Source of the DNA: Deefgea chitinilytica
GTDB lineage: Bacteria > Pseudomonadota > Gammaproteobacteria > Burkholderiales > Chitinibacteraceae
NCBI RefSeq assembly: GCF_016881405.1
Contig: NZ_WOFE01000003.1
Location: forward strand, 310,001-374,000
Length of the DNA: 64,000 nucleotides
Direction of reading: 5' to 3'
This document shows, one piece after another, positions 8,228 through 16,591 of this stretch. The notes beneath the pieces are model-generated. The model made no database searches. It worked only from the letters and a program-made list of their open reading frames with translations, and was not told the DNA's origin. Made by a program: the position numbers and the translations under genes. Within the stretch, counting starts at the first letter, position 1. The number at the start of each line of letters is the position of its first letter.

Positions 8228-8353
8228 GTGAGGAGTGCGGTGTGAGGGGGCTGTATTTAAGCCCCAAACATTGCACTCTTTAATGATTATTTGGTGAGTT
8301 GATGGTGGGAACGCGAGGGTTTTACTCCTCGCTCCTCACCCCTCCCACCTCAC
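8228..8353. repeat. GTGAGGAGT palindrome (type 1 repeat), copy 2, before prfA
   Basis: The left arm GTGAGGAGTGCGGTGTGAGG starts 5 bp after the hemA stop. The right arm, rich in CTCCTC/CTCAC words, ends CCACCTCAC at 8353. The arms are less exact than in copy 1, and the loop is about 80 bp with its own small GGGGCT/AGCCCC hairpin. As before purD, the right end runs straight into the Shine-Dalgarno sequence (GGAAGA) of the next gene. Confidence 0.65.
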
Positions 8354-8362
8354 GGAAGACAA

Positions 8363-9439
8363 ATGAAACCATCGATTCAAGCCAAGTTATCGCAACTGGC
8401 CGACCGTTTAGAAGAAGTGAGCGCACTGCTCGCAAGTGAAGAAGCCACGCGCGATATGGATCAATATCGCAAACTCAATCGTGAATACAGCGAAATCACG
8501 CCCGTGGTTGAGTTGTGGCATGAGTTTAATCGGATTAACGCTAATTTGGCCGATGCCGAAGCGATGCTGTCCGATCCGGAAATGGCCGATTTGGCCGCAG
8601 AAGAAATCAAAGACGGCAAAGTGCGCTTGGAGCAACTCGATTACGACTTGCAAACGGCGCTACTGCCGAAGGACCCGAATGACGAGCGCAATATTTTCCT
8701 TGAAATTCGGGCTGGCACGGGCGGCGACGAGGCTGCGCTGTTTGCTGCTGATTTATTCCGCATGTATAGCCGCTACGCCGAGCGTAATCGTTGGCAAGTC
8801 GAAGTGATGTCGGTGAATGAGTCGGAGCTGGGCGGTTATAAAGAGGTGATCGCACGTATCGTCGGGCAGGGCGCGTATTCTCGTCTGCGCTTTGAGTCGG
8901 GCGCGCATCGCGTACAGCGCGTTCCGGCAACAGAAACCCAAGGCCGGATTCATACCTCGGCGTGTACTGTTGCGGTGATGGCCGAGGCCGATGAGTTGGA
9001 AGAAATCAATATCAATCCGGCCGATTTGCGTATTGATACCTTCCGCGCCAGCGGTGCCGGTGGGCAGCATATTAATAAGACTGACTCCGCGGTGCGTGTT
9101 GTGCACATCCCAACTGGGATTATTGTTGAGTGCCAGGACGACCGCTCGCAGCACAAAAATAAAGCGCGTGCGCTCGCGGTGTTGTCGGCGCGGATTAAAG
9201 ACGCGCAAATGCAGGAAATCAATGCCAAAGAGGCCGCCGAACGCAAATCGTTGATTGGCTCGGGTGATCGTTCAGAGCGCATCCGTACTTATAATTTCCC
9301 GCAAGGCCGTATGACCGATCACCGGATTAACCTCACGCTGTACAAGCTCGATTACATCATGGATGGTGATTTGGCCGAATTAACACAAGCCTTGATGAGT
9401 GAGCGGCAGGCAGAATTGCTGGCACAATTAAGTGAATAA
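8363..9439 (+). CDS. prfA: Peptide chain release factor 1
   Basis: Class I release factor recognising UAA and UAG and triggering peptidyl-tRNA hydrolysis. Full length at 358 residues. The GGQ catalytic motif sits in [20 protein letters not shown] near residue 233, and the decoding domain precedes it ([20 protein letters not shown], then [17 protein letters not shown]). The [16 protein letters not shown] segment near the C-terminus distinguishes RF1/RF2 from ArfB-type hydrolases, and [11 protein letters not shown] fits RF1. The start has a GGAAGA Shine-Dalgarno abutting a type 1 palindrome. prmC, a frequent partner, is not next to it. Confidence 0.97.
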   Translation: MKPSIQAKLSQLADRLEEVSALLASEEATRDMDQYRKLNREYSEITPVVELWHEFNRINANLADAEAMLSDPEMADLAAEEIKDGKVRLEQLDYDLQTALLPKDPNDERNIFLEIRAGTGGDEAALFAADLFRMYSRYAERNRWQVEVMSVNESELGGYKEVIARIVGQGAYSRLRFESGAHRVQRVPATETQGRIHTSACTVAVMAEADELEEININPADLRIDTFRASGAGGQHINKTDSAVRVVHIPTGIIVECQDDRSQHKNKARALAVLSARIKDAQMQEINAKEAAERKSLIGSGDRSERIRTYNFPQGRMTDHRINLTLYKLDYIMDGDLAELTQALMSERQAELLAQLSE

Positions 9440-9441
9440 AT

Positions 9442-9489
9442 GGGTATTGCTCGCTAGCTTTTGAAAATAAAGATTTAGCAGGATATACG
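9442..9489. repeat. GGGTATA palindrome (type 2 repeat), copy C
   Basis: Begins GGGTATTGCTCGCTAG three bases after the prfA stop codon and ends TAGCAGGATATACG. The arms match the family with several mismatches, so this is one of the more diverged copies. Confidence 0.5.
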
Positions 9490-9544
9490 GGTTGGTGTTT
9501 TAAATCGATAGATCAAGTTTGGCTTTAGCTTTGGCGCATAAAAA

Positions 9545-11404
9545 ATGAATGTATTTTACGAAGAAGATGGCAGCTTTAAAGTAGCAACGATTCAAGACGA
9601 GCAGCCAGCGAGCTTGCAAGTGGAGGATACGCGCGGCAAGCGCAGTAAAATCAAGGCTGCCAATGTTTTGCTGAAATTCGATAAAGTCAGCTTGGATGAT
9701 TTTTCAAAAGCCGCGCAGGCCGAAGCTGCTGAGATCGACGTGACTTTGTTGTGGGAATGTTGCGGTGGTGAAGAGCTTGGTTTTGCCGCGATTGCCGCTG
9801 AATATTTTGGTAAAAATCCAAGCTTGATTCAGCAGGCTGCTGCTGCCATCGCGCTGCACGCAGCGCCGATGTACTTCTATCGTAAAGGTCGTGGTAACTA
9901 CAAAGCCGCGCCAGAAGAAAACTTGAAAGCGGCCTTGGCAGGCCAAGAGCGCAAACAGCGCGAAGCCGAGCAAATGGCTACATGGCAAACTGAGTTGCTG
10001 GCAGGTATCTTGCCAGAAGCCTTCAAACCTATTTTGTCTAGACTAATACATCGCCCAGATAAGAATGGCTTGGAATACAAAGCCCTAGCGGCGGCGGCTG
10101 ATGCAGCGCAAACGTCGACATTGCGTTTACTCGATAAAGTCGGCGCGATTCCGAATATTGCGCAATATTTCCTCGATGGCTTTTTGGCCGAGCATTTCCC
10201 GAAAGGGCGTGGTTTTGCTGAGTTTGAGCCAGTGACAGCCCCCGAAGATTTGCCAATCGCTGATGTGCAAGCGTTTTCAATTGACGATGCGACGACGACC
10301 GAAATTGACGATGCGTTTAGTTTGGTGAAACTGAAAAACGGCAACTGGCAAGTCGGCATCCACATTGCTGCGCCGGTGCTCGGTATTGCGCCGGGATCAA
10401 AACTAGATCAAGTGGTGCTCGACCGCCTGTCGACGGTGTATTTCCCCGGCGACAAAATCACGATGTTGCCGGATGATGCAGTCGATGTGTTTACACTGGA
10501 AGCAGGTGCAGCGCGCCCTGCGGTATCGATGTATCTGGAAGTGTCGCTCGGTTTTGATATTTTGAGTTATCGCTCGGTGATCGAACGCGTGCCAGTGGTC
10601 GCCAATTTGCGCCATCACGATATCGAGCCGTATTTCAATGAGGAAACAGCAGGGCAAGACGTGCCTGATTATGCGTGGAAAGACGAGCTCAATTTCCTGT
10701 GGCATTTCGCTGGCGCGCTCGAAGGGCGTCGTGGCAAGGCCGATCAGCCGCAACAAACGCGAATGGATTACAACTTCTACATTGATCGCGATGTTGTTGA
10801 TGGCGTTGAGAGTGAAAAAGTGCGTATCGTGCCGCGTAAACGTGGCGCACCGATGGATAAGCTCGTCGCCGAGCTGATGATTTTGGTCAATAGCCAATGG
10901 GGCAAAGAGCTGCGCGATGCAGAAATCGCCGGCATTTATCGCTCACAAGGTGGTGGCCGCGTTCGGCTGTCTACACAAGCGACTGCGCATGCAGGGCTCG
11001 GCGTCGAGTGCTATATGTGGTCTAGTTCGCCGCTGCGCCGCGCCGTGGATTACATCAATCAGCAGCAATTAGTTGCTATGCTACGCAATGAAAAGCCGCG
11101 TTATCAGAAAAATGATGCTGAATTATTTACGGCGATTTCGTCATTTGACGCCGCGTATGCCGCTTACGCTGATTTCCAAGACAAAATGGAACGCTACTGG
11201 TGCTTGCGTTATATGGAGCAGGAAAACCTGAAAGACTTTAGCGCGCAGGTAATTAAAGAAAATCTGGTGCGGATTGATGGAATGCCGTTGGTGATTCGCG
11301 TTGGTGGCTTGCCCGAGTTGCCAGCTGGAACTACGGTGGCTTTGCAGCGTCTGAATATTGATTATCTCGACTTAACCGTAGAAATGCGCCTCGCGCGGAT
11401 GTAA
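9545..11404 (+). CDS. RNB-domain 3'-5' exoribonuclease (RNase II family)
   Basis: Processive single-strand RNA exonuclease of the RNase II/R superfamily, 619 residues. The RNB catalytic core starts with FSIDDATTTEIDDAFSLV; the Asp residues near 247-255 coordinate the catalytic metals. The later motif YRSQGGGRVRLS...HAGLGVECYMWSSSPLRRAVDYIN matches the RNase II H-x-GLG...SP-RR-D signature. It is close in size to E. coli RNase II (644) and lacks the extensions of RNase R. The N-terminal 200 residues are not a clear cold-shock pair, and a C-terminal S1 domain is at best reduced. The assignment as rnb is likely, but I leave the symbol open. Confidence 0.85.
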   Translation: MNVFYEEDGSFKVATIQDEQPASLQVEDTRGKRSKIKAANVLLKFDKVSLDDFSKAAQAEAAEIDVTLLWECCGGEELGFAAIAAEYFGKNPSLIQQAAAAIALHAAPMYFYRKGRGNYKAAPEENLKAALAGQERKQREAEQMATWQTELLAGILPEAFKPILSRLIHRPDKNGLEYKALAAAADAAQTSTLRLLDKVGAIPNIAQYFLDGFLAEHFPKGRGFAEFEPVTAPEDLPIADVQAFSIDDATTTEIDDAFSLVKLKNGNWQVGIHIAAPVLGIAPGSKLDQVVLDRLSTVYFPGDKITMLPDDAVDVFTLEAGAARPAVSMYLEVSLGFDILSYRSVIERVPVVANLRHHDIEPYFNEETAGQDVPDYAWKDELNFLWHFAGALEGRRGKADQPQQTRMDYNFYIDRDVVDGVESEKVRIVPRKRGAPMDKLVAELMILVNSQWGKELRDAEIAGIYRSQGGGRVRLSTQATAHAGLGVECYMWSSSPLRRAVDYINQQQLVAMLRNEKPRYQKNDAELFTAISSFDAAYAAYADFQDKMERYWCLRYMEQENLKDFSAQVIKENLVRIDGMPLVIRVGGLPELPAGTTVALQRLNIDYLDLTVEMRLARM

Positions 11405-11522
11405 AGACGCTGCGCATCCCGTGATTGCCATTCGGGTGGTGCTCAGAATCCTCATGTACTTGATGTACATTCCGGTTCTTGTGCTCCAGCCTCACGGCAC
11501 TGACGGGCGCTCGCAGTCTTTA
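11403..11522. repeat. Long palindromic intergenic element, type 3
   Basis: About 120-bp near-symmetric palindrome that begins inside the stop codon of the RNase gene. Paired blocks from outside in include AAAGAC/GTCTTT (approximate), CTGCG/CGCAG, CCCGT/ACGGG, GCC/GGC, a GAATCC/GGTTCTT region and the core ATGTACTTGATGTACAT. The symmetry and the lack of a T-run suggest a mobile repeat element rather than a simple terminator, although the folded RNA could stop exonucleases. Confidence 0.7.
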
Positions 11523-11602
11523 AACTATACGTTGAGCGAATGAGTTGGATAGCTTGGGATCACAACGATCCGATCTGAAGTTGTACTTTTGAAGGAATAA
11601 CG

Positions 11603-12199
11603 ATGCAGCCTAACCGCCGCCTCAGTGATTTTTTACCGTTGAAGTTTGGCAACGGTAATCAAGTGAAACAGTTTTCCAAACCGTGCGTGAAATGCGGCAC
11701 GATGCTGGAAGCCAAGCATATGAACGGAGTGGCGCGCTTGGTTGAAGATCATATTGCGATTGCCGCCGAAGCCAAATGTCACAAATGCGGCGAGACTTTT
11801 GGTGTCGCTTGTGTGATTAATCCAGAAAAACAAGTCAAACGTGTCGTTTTGCCGCGAATTTTGTTCAACTGGTATTTGCGCGCTTTACCGGCGCAAAAAG
11901 GCGAAATCGCACCGCAGGCGATGCTCAATCGTTCTGTGCTCGATTCATTGCCAGAAGCTCGTGATGCTGCTGAAGATGCGGCTGAAATCGCCCGCGCAAA
12001 CGCTGCACGCCGCCAAGTGAGGGCACAAAATATTGTACGAGCTGATGAAAGCATCGGGCGTTTTCAAGATAAGGCGATTCCGGCTTGGCTGTTGCTTGAT
12101 GGTAATCGCTTTGAATTTGACCGGATTGCACCGAATGCGCAGGTGGGCGAGGGTGAATATTTGCTCGATGGTTGCCTGATTTATCGCGCGAAAGCTTGA
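11603..12199 (+). CDS. Unknown protein with two CxxC zinc-ribbon motifs
   Basis: I do not recognise this 198-residue protein. Near the N-terminus CVKCGTML and, about 30 residues later, CHKCGETFG form two CxxC knuckles that could hold one zinc ion. The middle (about 115-150) is rich in Ala, Glu and Arg and probably helical. The C-terminal part reads like a small beta domain. No signal peptide or membrane segment is seen, so it is probably cytoplasmic. An AAGGAA ribosome-binding site precedes the ATG. It sits between the RNase gene and panD, with its own probable upstream region. Confidence 0.8.
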   Translation: MQPNRRLSDFLPLKFGNGNQVKQFSKPCVKCGTMLEAKHMNGVARLVEDHIAIAAEAKCHKCGETFGVACVINPEKQVKRVVLPRILFNWYLRALPAQKGEIAPQAMLNRSVLDSLPEARDAAEDAAEIARANAARRQVRAQNIVRADESIGRFQDKAIPAWLLLDGNRFEFDRIAPNAQVGEGEYLLDGCLIYRAKA

Positions 12200-12218
12200 T
12201 ATTTATCGTTAATACGCA

Positions 12219-12246
12219 TTGGCAATTAAATGAATCCATTTATAAT
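12219..12246 (+). promoter_or_regulatory. Sigma-70-type promoter for panD
   Basis: TTGGCA (12219-12224) and TATAAT (12241-12246) with a 16-bp spacer. Transcription would begin near 12253, giving a leader of about 60 nt before panD. Confidence 0.7.
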
Positions 12247-12313
12247 CGCGCCATTATGAATGCGCTTTATATTCGGCTTGTTTTAAACGAGCCCACAGCG
12301 CGGGAGAAAACTT

Positions 12314-12694
12314 ATGCAACGCAATATGTTGAAATCTAAACTGCATCGTGTGACAGCAACCCATGCTGAGCTGCATTACGAAGGCTCGTGCGCGATTGAT
12401 GAAAACTTGCTTGAAGCGGCCAATATTCGCGAGTACGAAGCAATTGATATTTGGAATATCAATAACGGCGCGCGTTTTTCGACTTATGCCATCAAAGGCC
12501 AACGCGGTTCTGGCATTATTTCAGTTAATGGCTCGGCCGCGCGCCATGCGCAAGTGGGCGATTTATTGATTATCGCTACGTTCGCTGATTACTCTGACGA
12601 AGAACTCGTTGATCACAAGCCGTCTTTGATTTATGTCGATAGCAATAATCAAATGACACACAGTAAAAACGCGATTCCAACGCAGACGCTGTAA
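12314..12694 (+). CDS. panD: Aspartate 1-decarboxylase
   Basis: Makes beta-alanine from aspartate for pantothenate and CoA synthesis. The 126-residue precursor is full length for the bacterial pyruvoyl-type enzyme. Self-cleavage between Gly24 and Ser25 in HYEGSCAID creates the pyruvoyl cofactor at the new N-terminus of the alpha chain. The [19 protein letters not shown]-terminus and the [12 protein letters not shown] segment are characteristic. A good promoter lies upstream and a strong terminator downstream, so it is probably monocistronic. No panB or panC is in view. Confidence 0.97.
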   Translation: MQRNMLKSKLHRVTATHAELHYEGSCAIDENLLEAANIREYEAIDIWNINNGARFSTYAIKGQRGSGIISVNGSAARHAQVGDLLIIATFADYSDEELVDHKPSLIYVDSNNQMTHSKNAIPTQTL

Positions 12695-12740
12695 GCTTTG
12701 TTGGCTGGTGGCGCTTGCTGTTGCCACCTTGAGTTGAGCA

Positions 12741-12771
12741 AGCCTCAAACATTGAGTTTGAGGCTTTTTTT
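12741..12771 (+). terminator. Rho-independent terminator of panD
   Basis: AGCCTCAAAC and GTTTGAGGCT form a perfect 10-bp stem with a 5-nt loop, followed by six to seven T residues. Confidence 0.93.
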
Positions 12772-12907
12772 ATGCCCTCATGTTGCTTGACGCTAATGTG
12801 AAACATCTCACCCTGTACGGGAAAACCCGCCCCCTAATGTATTGATTTGTCATGATTTGTTTGTAATATTAGCGTCCGCTCATAGATGTGATCGACGATG
12901 CTGAAGA
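12772..12907. other. Non-coding stretch before the M60 peptidase gene, nothing recognised
   Basis: Together with the flanking features this belongs to a gap of about 400 bp between panD and the peptidase gene. I see no start codon with RBS and frame, no tRNA-like fold and no known riboswitch core. Structured sequence begins only at 12908. Confidence 0.6.
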
Positions 12908-12988
12908 TTGCAGATGGTTTTCTTGCCGATATAACGGTACAAATTTGACTCAAATTTTTGCCGTACTTACGTCTGAGTTCATCTGCAA
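12908..12988. promoter_or_regulatory. Nested inverted repeats upstream of the M60 peptidase gene
   Basis: Outer arms TTGCAGATG (12908-12916) and CATCTGCAA (12980-12988) are perfect 9-bp inverted repeats. Inside them lies AAATTTGACTCAAATTT (12941-12957), a perfect 17-bp odd palindrome of the kind bound by dimeric regulators, flanked by ACGG/CCGT. The block is about 110 bp before the start of the secreted peptidase. It may be an operator or a structured leader; the role is inferred from position only. Confidence 0.45.
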
Positions 12989-13095
12989 CAAAAAGCTAAT
13001 CTTTAATCGTTACTCAGCAGCCAGATTCCCATTGCCACTGCTTTGCTGGTAATTTGCCGTTGGCATAAAAATAATGAAAATCGGAGTAGAGACTC

Positions 13096-15069
13096 ATGAA
13101 ACAGATGTTGCGTATTGGTGTATTGGCTGCAGTGATTAGCCAGATTGCGCCAGCCCAAGCCGCTACCGTTACAGAGTGGAGTAGCAGCAAAACCTACGAG
13201 ACCGCAGGCACGGTGGTGAGCTACCAAGGCCAGTTGTATAGCAATAAATGGTGGACGACCAACGATAATCCTAGCCTTTCTGGGCAATGGGGCGTGTGGG
13301 CCAAGGTCAGCGGTGCGGTGATAACCCCTGCGCCAACGCTGGCTCCCACAACGAAACCAAGTGTAGCTCCAACGAATGCGCCGACCGCAGCGCCTATCGT
13401 CACTAGTGCGCCAACGGTGACAAATTGTAGCGCTGCTGCATGGAACAGCGGCACCGCCTACACCACGGGCCAAAGCGTTAGTTATAACGGCCGTATTTAC
13501 AAGGCACAGTGGTGGACACGCGGCAATGTGCCGAGCGAGAACGTTGGCGTCGGCCTGCCTTGGCTTGACTTAGGCGTGTGCGCTGCAAACGTTACGCCAA
13601 GCGCGGCACCGACAGTCGCGCCGACGCTGCAAGCAACGGTGAGCCCTGTGCCGACAGTGGTGGCAAGCATTAAGCCAACTGCAACACCGATGTCAACTGT
13701 TGCTCCGACTATTAAGCCAACAGCGACTTCAGCTCCGACTGTAGCCCCAACGATTAAACCAAGCGCTACGCCGACTGCCACGCCAACAGTTAAACCGACA
13801 GCTACGCCAGTTGCCAATAATATTGTGCCGCCGCGCGCGCTGACTTTAGAGCAGCCGGGTGATATTGGCACCTTGCGCACCGCGCAATTACGCAGCTTTA
13901 ACCACACGCCATTCCAATCGACGGGGTATTGGGTACAGCCGGGCGATACACTGGTGGTGAATTATGTGTACAGCGGTCTTGCGCCAAACAAGCAACCCGA
14001 AATTTGGCTACATAGCATTGATGACGACACGTGGAATTACGATTCAGATCAAAAAATCAAACTGAATGTCGGCAGTAATACCATCGTGTCGAACGTGAAA
14101 GGCGCCGTGTATGTGGCGGCGTTTAATCAGCCGACTGGCGGTGAGCTCAAAGTGGAGATCGTTTCCGGTGGTCGTGTGATGCCGCGTTTTGTGCTCGGTC
14201 AACATACGCCAGCTAATTGGCAAGCAATGCTGGCAGCCTACGGTGATGCGCCGTACGGTGAATTGGTCGGTAATCGCATTATGCTGACCGCAACGATGGA
14301 AAAAGTGAAAAAACACGTTGATGATCCAGTGGCTTTGATGACGCTGTGGGATCAAATCGTCGGTTTAGCCAATGAGCAATATGGTTTGAAAGCGGGTAAT
14401 GCCACACCGCATATTCCAACGCCGCATCGCTTCCATTATGTTGAATTGCCGCCGTACGATGGCTGGATGTACTCATGGCAATATCGGATGGCATCCGCGT
14501 CCGCTGATGGTGCAATTCGCCCAGTGCTCAATAGCAAAACTTTGCGAGAAGATGGCTGGGGCCCGTGGCATGAGTTGGGTCATCAATATCAAATGAGTAC
14601 GTTTACTTGGACCGATCAAACGGAAGTGACGGTGAATTTGACTTCGGCGTATGTGCAGCGTGCTTTGGGTCAGCCATCGCGTTATGAAGTCGAAGGCACT
14701 TGGACCAATACCTTTGCGTATTTGAAACAAGGCACGCGTGACTTCGCGGCGCAAAAAGACTTGTTTGTGCGTGCGACGATGTTTTGGCAACTCGATTTAG
14801 CATTTGGTCGTGATTTCTACGCCAAGCTCGGGGCGAACTATCGCAACTTGCCTGCGGCGCAACGTCCAAGTGGCGACGATGCTGAAAAGCAAATGTTCAT
14901 CGTCGAAACCAGCCGTGTTGCAGGTTACGATTTGACGCCGTTCTTTAATGCTTGGGGCATTCCAGTGACGGCTACAACGCAAACTAAATTGAACGGTATG
15001 GCGTTGAAAACGCTGACTGATCCAATTTGGCTCAATCGCGATAGTAATGTAGCTTATAAATTTTATTGA
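13096..15069 (+). CDS. Secreted M60-family metallopeptidase with two chitin-binding modules
   Basis: Exported 657-residue multidomain protein. A signal peptide (about 1-22, ending AQA) is followed by a CBM5/12-like module (about 24-71: Trp, Tyr and the KWWT core), a Thr/Ala/Pro linker, and a second CBM5/12 module (111-162) with the QWWT core and terminal Cys residues 111 and 162. A second TAP-rich linker of about 75 residues follows, then an M60/enhancin-like catalytic region with the gluzincin motif HELGH (492-496). M60 peptidases are known to cleave glycoproteins such as mucins. The CBMs suggest anchoring to chitin or other GlcNAc-rich glycans. The gene stands alone between panD and hemF; a GGAG RBS precedes the ATG. 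Confidence 0.88.
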   Translation: MKQMLRIGVLAAVISQIAPAQAATVTEWSSSKTYETAGTVVSYQGQLYSNKWWTTNDNPSLSGQWGVWAKVSGAVITPAPTLAPTTKPSVAPTNAPTAAPIVTSAPTVTNCSAAAWNSGTAYTTGQSVSYNGRIYKAQWWTRGNVPSENVGVGLPWLDLGVCAANVTPSAAPTVAPTLQATVSPVPTVVASIKPTATPMSTVAPTIKPTATSAPTVAPTIKPSATPTATPTVKPTATPVANNIVPPRALTLEQPGDIGTLRTAQLRSFNHTPFQSTGYWVQPGDTLVVNYVYSGLAPNKQPEIWLHSIDDDTWNYDSDQKIKLNVGSNTIVSNVKGAVYVAAFNQPTGGELKVEIVSGGRVMPRFVLGQHTPANWQAMLAAYGDAPYGELVGNRIMLTATMEKVKKHVDDPVALMTLWDQIVGLANEQYGLKAGNATPHIPTPHRFHYVELPPYDGWMYSWQYRMASASADGAIRPVLNSKTLREDGWGPWHELGHQYQMSTFTWTDQTEVTVNLTSAYVQRALGQPSRYEVEGTWTNTFAYLKQGTRDFAAQKDLFVRATMFWQLDLAFGRDFYAKLGANYRNLPAAQRPSGDDAEKQMFIVETSRVAGYDLTPFFNAWGIPVTATTQTKLNGMALKTLTDPIWLNRDSNVAYKFY

Positions 15070-15072
15070 TAA

Positions 15073-15120
15073 GGGTATTGCTCTGTAGTTATTTATTTTT
15101 ATTTGCTACAGAAATATACC
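15073..15120. repeat. GGGTATA palindrome (type 2 repeat), copy D
   Basis: Left arm GGGTATTGCTCTGTAG, AT-rich loop, right arm CTACAGAAATATACC. One of the better-preserved copies, located just after the peptidase stop codon and before its terminator. Confidence 0.7.
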
Positions 15121-15142
15121 TATAAAGTTTTTCTAAGCTGAT

Positions 15143-15176
15143 GCTCCCGCTTGTTGAACAAGCTGGAGCGTTTTTA
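15143..15176 (+). terminator. Rho-independent terminator of the M60 peptidase gene
   Basis: GCTCCCGCTTGTT pairs with AACAAGCTGGAGC (one mismatch) and is followed by G and five T residues. It ends about 40 bp before the hemF start. Confidence 0.85.
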
Positions 15177-15216
15177 TTGGTGCGCGTATGATGCGGCCAT
15201 TCTGTTGGAGCCGTTT

Positions 15217-16191
15217 ATGAACATCACCGCCGTCAAAGATTACCTGCTGACCTTGCAGCAAAATATTGTCGCCACTTTGGAAAACCTCGATGGCGCGTGC
15301 TTTCGTACCGATAGTTGGGAGCGTCCAGAAGGCGGTGGTGGCATTAGTCGCTTGATTGAAGGCGGCGCATTGTTTGAGCGCGGTGGCGTGAATTTCTCGC
15401 ACGTGATGGGCGCAACTTTGCCACCCTCAGCCAGCGCGCATCGCCCTGAACTCGCCGGTCGCGCGTGGGAAGCCATGGGGGTGTCGCTGGTGCTGCATCC
15501 GCGCAACCCTTACATTCCCACCGTACACATGAATGTACGATTTTTTATCGCGAAGCCGCCCGAAGTAGAACTGGCAAAGAGTGCGGGAGCGAACCAAGGA
15601 GACGCTGACGAAGCCAACGCAGGGGCAGCCCCGCAATCGCAGGCAGTTTTTTGGTTTGGTGGCGGTATGGATCTGACTCCTTATTACGGCCATCAGGAAG
15701 ATGCCAAGCATTTTCACCAAACCTGTGCTGAGGCACTGGCGCCATTTGGCGATGAGCTGTATCCGCGCTTTAAAGATTGGTGTGATAAATACTTCTTCCT
15801 CAAGCACCGCAACGAAGCGCGCGGAATTGGTGGTATTTTCTTTGATGATTTTTCTGAACTGGGTTTTGATGGCAGCCTTGCGATGCTGCAAGCAGTCGGC
15901 GATGCGTTTTTGACTGCGTACGTACCGATTGTGGAACGCCGCCGTGATTGTGAATACGGCGCGCGTGAACGAGATTGGCAAGCTTATCGTCGTGGTCGTT
16001 ATGTCGAGTTTAATTTAGTGTGGGATCGCGGCACACTGTTTGGTTTGCAATCGGGCGGGCGCACTGAATCGATTTTGATGTCGATGCCGCCGATGGCCAA
16101 TTGGCGCTATGATTATCATCCTGAAGTTGGCAGTCCAGAAGCGGCATTGTTGACGGAGTTTTTACCGATCAAGAACTGGTTGCAGGCATAG
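15217..16191 (+). CDS. hemF: Oxygen-dependent coproporphyrinogen III oxidase, with a 24-residue insertion
   Basis: Aerobic haem-synthesis enzyme that decarboxylates coproporphyrinogen III to protoporphyrinogen IX. The ATG at 15217 is chosen for its GGAG 6 nt upstream and the expected MN(x)[11 protein letters not shown]-like N-terminus; an earlier in-frame start at 15151 would run through the upstream terminator. Conserved signatures include [26 protein letters not shown] and [17 protein letters not shown]. Compared with E. coli HemF, about 24 extra residues (roughly 118-141, Ala/Gly/Gln/Asp-rich) sit between FFIA and WFGGG. Their DNA (15569-15646) is an inverted repeat. The frame is kept and all conserved residues remain, so the protein is probably functional. 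Without the insertion its length would be about 300, the family norm. Confidence 0.95.
   Translation: MNITAVKDYLLTLQQNIVATLENLDGACFRTDSWERPEGGGGISRLIEGGALFERGGVNFSHVMGATLPPSASAHRPELAGRAWEAMGVSLVLHPRNPYIPTVHMNVRFFIAKPPEVELAKSAGANQGDADEANAGAAPQSQAVFWFGGGMDLTPYYGHQEDAKHFHQTCAEALAPFGDELYPRFKDWCDKYFFLKHRNEARGIGGIFFDDFSELGFDGSLAMLQAVGDAFLTAYVPIVERRRDCEYGARERDWQAYRRGRYVEFNLVWDRGTLFGLQSGGRTESILMSMPPMANWRYDYHPEVGSPEAALLTEFLPIKNWLQA
15569..15646. repeat. Inverted repeat inserted in frame within hemF
   Basis: AACTGGC...GTGCGGGAGC at the left is mirrored at the right by GCCCCGCAAT...GGCAGTT. In arms of about 27 nt, more than half the positions pair, including AACTG/CAGTT and TGCGGG/CCCGCA. The loop contains GAGACGCTGACGAAGC, similar to GCGAGACGAAGCAACG on the reverse strand of the element at 36192-36271. 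It corresponds to the stretch missing from E. coli HemF. I infer a palindromic element that entered the gene without breaking the frame. Confidence 0.55.
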
Positions 16192-16222
16192 TGACTCTTG
16201 TCATTCATCGCAGGGGATAAGC

Positions 16223-16582
16223 ATGAAAATGATTTGGCACATGGTGTTTCTTTTTGCTGTTGCAATCAGCGCATTTGCCGCAGATGTTTCGTACCTTGGT
16301 GTTAAACCCGCTGTGATCATTGATGTGCGAACGCCAGAAGAGTTTGCCGCTGGTCATCTTGATGGTGCTGTTAATATTCCGTATGAGCAAATCGGTAAAG
16401 GGATCAATACTATCCCTTCGCTCACCAAGTCGAGCCCGATTTTGATTTACTGCCGCAGTGGTCGCCGCTCGGCGATTGCTGCTCAAAGCCTTGAGCAATT
16501 AGGTTTTCAGCGTGTTTATGATGGTGGCGCGATGAGTGATGTGCAGAGAAAACTGCAGTCTTGTGCTGCCAAAACTTGCTAG
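16223..16582 (+). CDS. Periplasmic rhodanese-like protein
   Basis: Single-domain rhodanese of 119 residues. An N-terminal signal peptide (hydrophobic 7-18, likely cleaved after AFA) sends it to the periplasm, as for E. coli PspE. The CH2-type motif IIDVRTPEEFAAGHLDGAVNIP and the active-site loop CRSGRRS (Cys77) are intact, so sulfur transfer or a persulfide role is plausible. The substrate is unknown. It follows hemF by 31 bp on the same strand and may be co-transcribed. Two further cysteines lie at the very C-terminus. Confidence 0.88.
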   Translation: MKMIWHMVFLFAVAISAFAADVSYLGVKPAVIIDVRTPEEFAAGHLDGAVNIPYEQIGKGINTIPSLTKSSPILIYCRSGRRSAIAAQSLEQLGFQRVYDGGAMSDVQRKLQSCAAKTC

Positions 16583-16591
16583 GGAGCTGTT

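Noticed and set aside
12695-13095. Possible c-di-GMP or other riboswitch before the M60 peptidase gene
   Set aside because: I looked for the conserved GEMM core and other common riboswitch cores and did not find them. Only simple inverted repeats are present.
13497-13907. Minus-strand Gly/Val-rich frame opposite the linker of the M60 peptidase
   Set aside because: The low-complexity product is a by-product of the Thr/Ala/Pro repeats on the plus strand.
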